From the NCBI GenBank assembly GCA_021812735.1, contig JAKAMV010000577.1:1-6752 (forward strand): a DNA stretch of 6,752 nucleotides. The letters are read 5' to 3'. The notes under the pieces are model-generated. The model saw only the letters and a program-made list of their open reading frames with translations, did no database searches and was not told the origin of the DNA. Source of the stretch: Chloroflexota bacterium (GTDB lineage: Bacteria; Chloroflexota; Limnocylindria; Limnocylindrales; CSP1-4). Positions 5,899 to 6,752 of this stretch are shown here, one piece after another. Both the position numbers and the translations under genes were made by a program. Each line of letters begins with the position of its first letter. Positions within the stretch are counted from its first letter, which is position 1.

Positions 5899-5904
5899 AG
5901 GAGG
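5899..5904 (+). promoter_or_regulatory. Shine-Dalgarno AGGAGG deciding the GTG start at 5910
   Basis: AGGAGG lies five bases before GTG at 5910. The next in-frame GTG (5916) would be 11 bases away, so 5910 is preferred. It also sets aside the longer upstream reading, which is Arg/Pro-rich and overlaps the previous gene. Confidence 0.75.
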
Positions 5905-5909
5905 AACCC

Positions 5910-6401
5910 GTGCGCGTGCTGAAGCTGTTGGCCCGACTGCTCCTGACCGTGGTCGGGCTGGCGTTCGCGGCCTCGATCGCGTCGGTCGTGGTGGCGGCCA
6001 TCATGAAGCCGCGACTCCCCGACCGGTCGCAGCCCGAGGACGACGAGCTGGAGATGGTCTCGATCCTCGGCTCTCGCGACCTGCGGTCAACGTCCACCGC
6101 GTTTCGTGGCGGGCGCCTGATCTGCTGGCAGGGGAGCGCCGGCCTCGACCTCCGGGGGGCGCGGCTCGACCCGGCCGGCGGGCGGCTCCTCGTGTGGACC
6201 GTCTTCGGGGCCACGGGAATCCGGGTGCCCGAGGACTGGCGCGTCGACTCGAGCGGCATCGCCGTGCTCGGCGCTGCGGGCAGCAGCGCGATGCGGCCGG
6301 AGGCGGCATCCGACGGTCCGGTCCTGTCCATCGAGCACCTCACCGTCTTCGGCGCCCTCGGCGTGGCAGCCGAGCCCGACGCCGAGACGCTCGAGGTCTG
6401 A
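5910..6401 (+). CDS. Single-TM protein with LiaF/YvqF-like C-terminal domain
   Basis: This 163-residue protein has an N-terminal hydrophobic segment (about 5-32, LKLLARLLLTVVGLAFAAS onward), likely one transmembrane helix, then a charged linker (33-48). A beta-rich domain follows (about 49-155). The domain shows the repeated pattern of the LiaF C-terminal/YvqF family, thought to form a beta-solenoid-like fold: MVSILGSRDLRSTSTAFRGG (49-68), GLDLRGARL (78-86), LLVWTVFGATGIRVPEDWRV (93-112), GIAVLGAAG (116-124) and LTVFGALGV (144-152). In Bacillus, LiaF restrains the LiaRS envelope-stress kinase and has four membrane helices; here there is only one, and no two-component genes are nearby. The GTG start with AGGAGG five bases upstream is well supported. 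Family assignment is from remembered pattern. An envelope-sensing role is inference. Confidence 0.85.
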   Translation: MRVLKLLARLLLTVVGLAFAASIASVVVAAIMKPRLPDRSQPEDDELEMVSILGSRDLRSTSTAFRGGRLICWQGSAGLDLRGARLDPAGGRLLVWTVFGATGIRVPEDWRVDSSGIAVLGAAGSSAMRPEAASDGPVLSIEHLTVFGALGVAAEPDAETLEV

Positions 6402-6435
6402 TCCGCTGCGACGCCACGTCGCTCCCGGGGCGCGC

Positions 6436-6441
6436 TAGGCT
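6436..6441 (+). promoter_or_regulatory. Candidate -10 element (TAGGCT) before the 77-residue gene
   Basis: CGCGCTAGGCTGGC (6431-6444) is the second copy of the element described at 5878-5891. It would place transcription start near 6448, giving a leader of about 45 bases that includes AAGGAGG. No -35 is visible. Confidence 0.45.
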
Positions 6442-6442
6442 G

Positions 6443-6474
6443 GCATCCCACGCCCACCCGGGCTCGCATCCCAC
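6443..6474. repeat. Direct repeat GCATCCCAC, 23-base period
   Basis: GCATCCCAC occurs at 6443-6451 and 6466-6474. The copies are 23 bases apart, about two helical turns, and straddle the predicted transcription start of the downstream gene. This could be an operator or 5' leader element, though nine-base repeats may be accidental. Confidence 0.35.
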
Positions 6475-6480
6475 AACCGC

Positions 6481-6487
6481 AAGGAGG
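6481..6487 (+). promoter_or_regulatory. Shine-Dalgarno AAGGAGG for the 77-residue gene
   Basis: A near-perfect AAGGAGG lies five bases before the ATG at 6493. This is the strongest ribosome site in the plus-strand block and firmly supports the small gene being translated. Confidence 0.8.
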
Positions 6488-6492
6488 GGTCC

Positions 6493-6726
6493 ATGAAGGA
6501 ACGGATGATCGGCGAGGATCAGCTGCTGGTGACCGCCGACACATCGCTGGGCGACGCGCTCTGGGACTGGGTCGCGGCCGACGCCACGCGGCGGGCTGCC
6601 GACGGCTGGCGGATCGCCAACATCGGCGGCATCGGCACCCAGACGGGCATGCAGCCGCCGCAGGGCGGCTACGGCGCGCCCACCTACGCGGTGGCGATGT
6701 CGCTCTGGATCCTGTACCGGCGGTGA
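6493..6726 (+). CDS. Small hypothetical protein (77 residues)
   Basis: I do not recognise the family. The gene has its own promoter-like element and an excellent AAGGAGG five bases upstream, so it is very likely translated. The sequence starts with a charged helix-like part that includes ALWDWVAADATRRAADGWRI (22-41). A Gly/Thr/Gln-rich middle follows (44-62, GGIGTQTGMQPPQGGYG), then an aliphatic/aromatic end YAVAMSLWILYRR (65-77). The GWRI followed by a terminal strand ending in YRR recalls the general pattern of DUF4177-like small proteins (GWElv...KR). That resemblance is weak and I would not name it on that basis. The end segment is too short for a confident membrane helix. It is a soluble, cytosolic small protein at best guess; the function is unknown. 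Confidence 0.78.
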   Translation: MKERMIGEDQLLVTADTSLGDALWDWVAADATRRAADGWRIANIGGIGTQTGMQPPQGGYGAPTYAVAMSLWILYRR

Positions 6727-6752
6727 GCGACTCGTCGCCGAGCGCAGCCGAC
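6723..6752 (+). CDS. Possible start of the next gene (first 10 codons, cut by window edge)
   Basis: A GTG at 6723 overlaps the stop of the 77-residue gene (GTGA) and reads MSDSSPSAAD to the window edge without a stop. The four-base overlap and Ser/Asp-rich start look like a normal gene beginning. No clear Shine-Dalgarno is seen, and ten codons cannot prove a gene. Confidence 0.35.
   Translation, partial: MSDSSPSAAD

Noticed and set aside
5772..5909. Upstream extension of the LiaF-like protein (46 extra residues)
   Set aside because: It would overlap the 98-residue gene, is Arg/Pro-rich, and would put a non-hydrophobic lead before the membrane helix. AGGAGG clearly points to GTG 5910.
6424..6462. 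Two CCCGGG palindromes as a terminator after the LiaF-like gene
   Set aside because: They are short and self-complementary, enclose the candidate promoter, and are not followed by a T-run; no convincing intrinsic terminator is present.
5534..6544. Long minus-strand open frame (336 codons) opposite the plus-strand block
   Set aside because: It lies antisense to four supported genes, is rich in Arg/Ser/Pro, has no ribosome site and shows no family motifs. It is the usual shadow frame of GC-rich DNA.

Overview
This is a compact, very GC-rich bacterial window (by eye about 70% G+C, with strong G/C bias at third codon positions). It has two divergent gene blocks separated by a 209-base promoter region (4583-4791). 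No tRNA, rRNA, CRISPR array, insertion sequence or phage gene was seen. The split accD/accA carboxyltransferase with a Cys4 zinc ribbon argues against the usual mycolic-acid actinobacterial arrangement. Together with the base composition it suggests an uncultured high-GC lineage such as Chloroflexota (Limnocylindria-like) or a deep-branching actinobacterial class. That placement is inference only.

The left block (1-4582, all on the minus strand) reads, in transcription order: aspartate kinase (lysC), a catalytic-domain-only biotin protein ligase (birA), an ECF-type sigma factor, a single-pass membrane protein that is probably its partner, accD, and the first 99 codons of accA, cut by the window edge. 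The junctions are 5-nt gap, 4-nt gap, 4-nt overlap, 1-nt overlap and 8-nt overlap, so this looks like one polycistronic, translationally coupled operon. Metabolically, BirA biotinylates the carrier protein of acetyl-CoA carboxylase, and AccD/AccA form the carboxyltransferase that makes malonyl-CoA for fatty-acid synthesis. LysC starts the lysine/threonine/methionine/diaminopimelate branch. The sigma factor/membrane pair in the middle is the unusual part. It may link envelope or membrane state to lipid and cell-wall precursor supply, but this is not shown by the sequence.

The right block (4792-6752, all on the plus strand) reads: a dienelactone hydrolase family protein with an intact Cys-Asp-His triad, a 98-residue charged hypothetical protein 7 nt downstream, a single-TM protein with a LiaF/YvqF-like C-terminal beta domain, a 77-residue hypothetical protein, and possibly the first ten codons of another gene. 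The LiaF-like and 77-residue genes each have their own Shine-Dalgarno sequence. Both are preceded by a near-identical TAnGCT promoter-like element, related to a TAGAAT element in front of lysC.

Most of the window is ordinary housekeeping sequence. The best leads are the sigma/membrane pair inside the lysC-birA-acc operon, the shared -10-like element without a clear -35, the insertion in BirA, and the unassigned small proteins.
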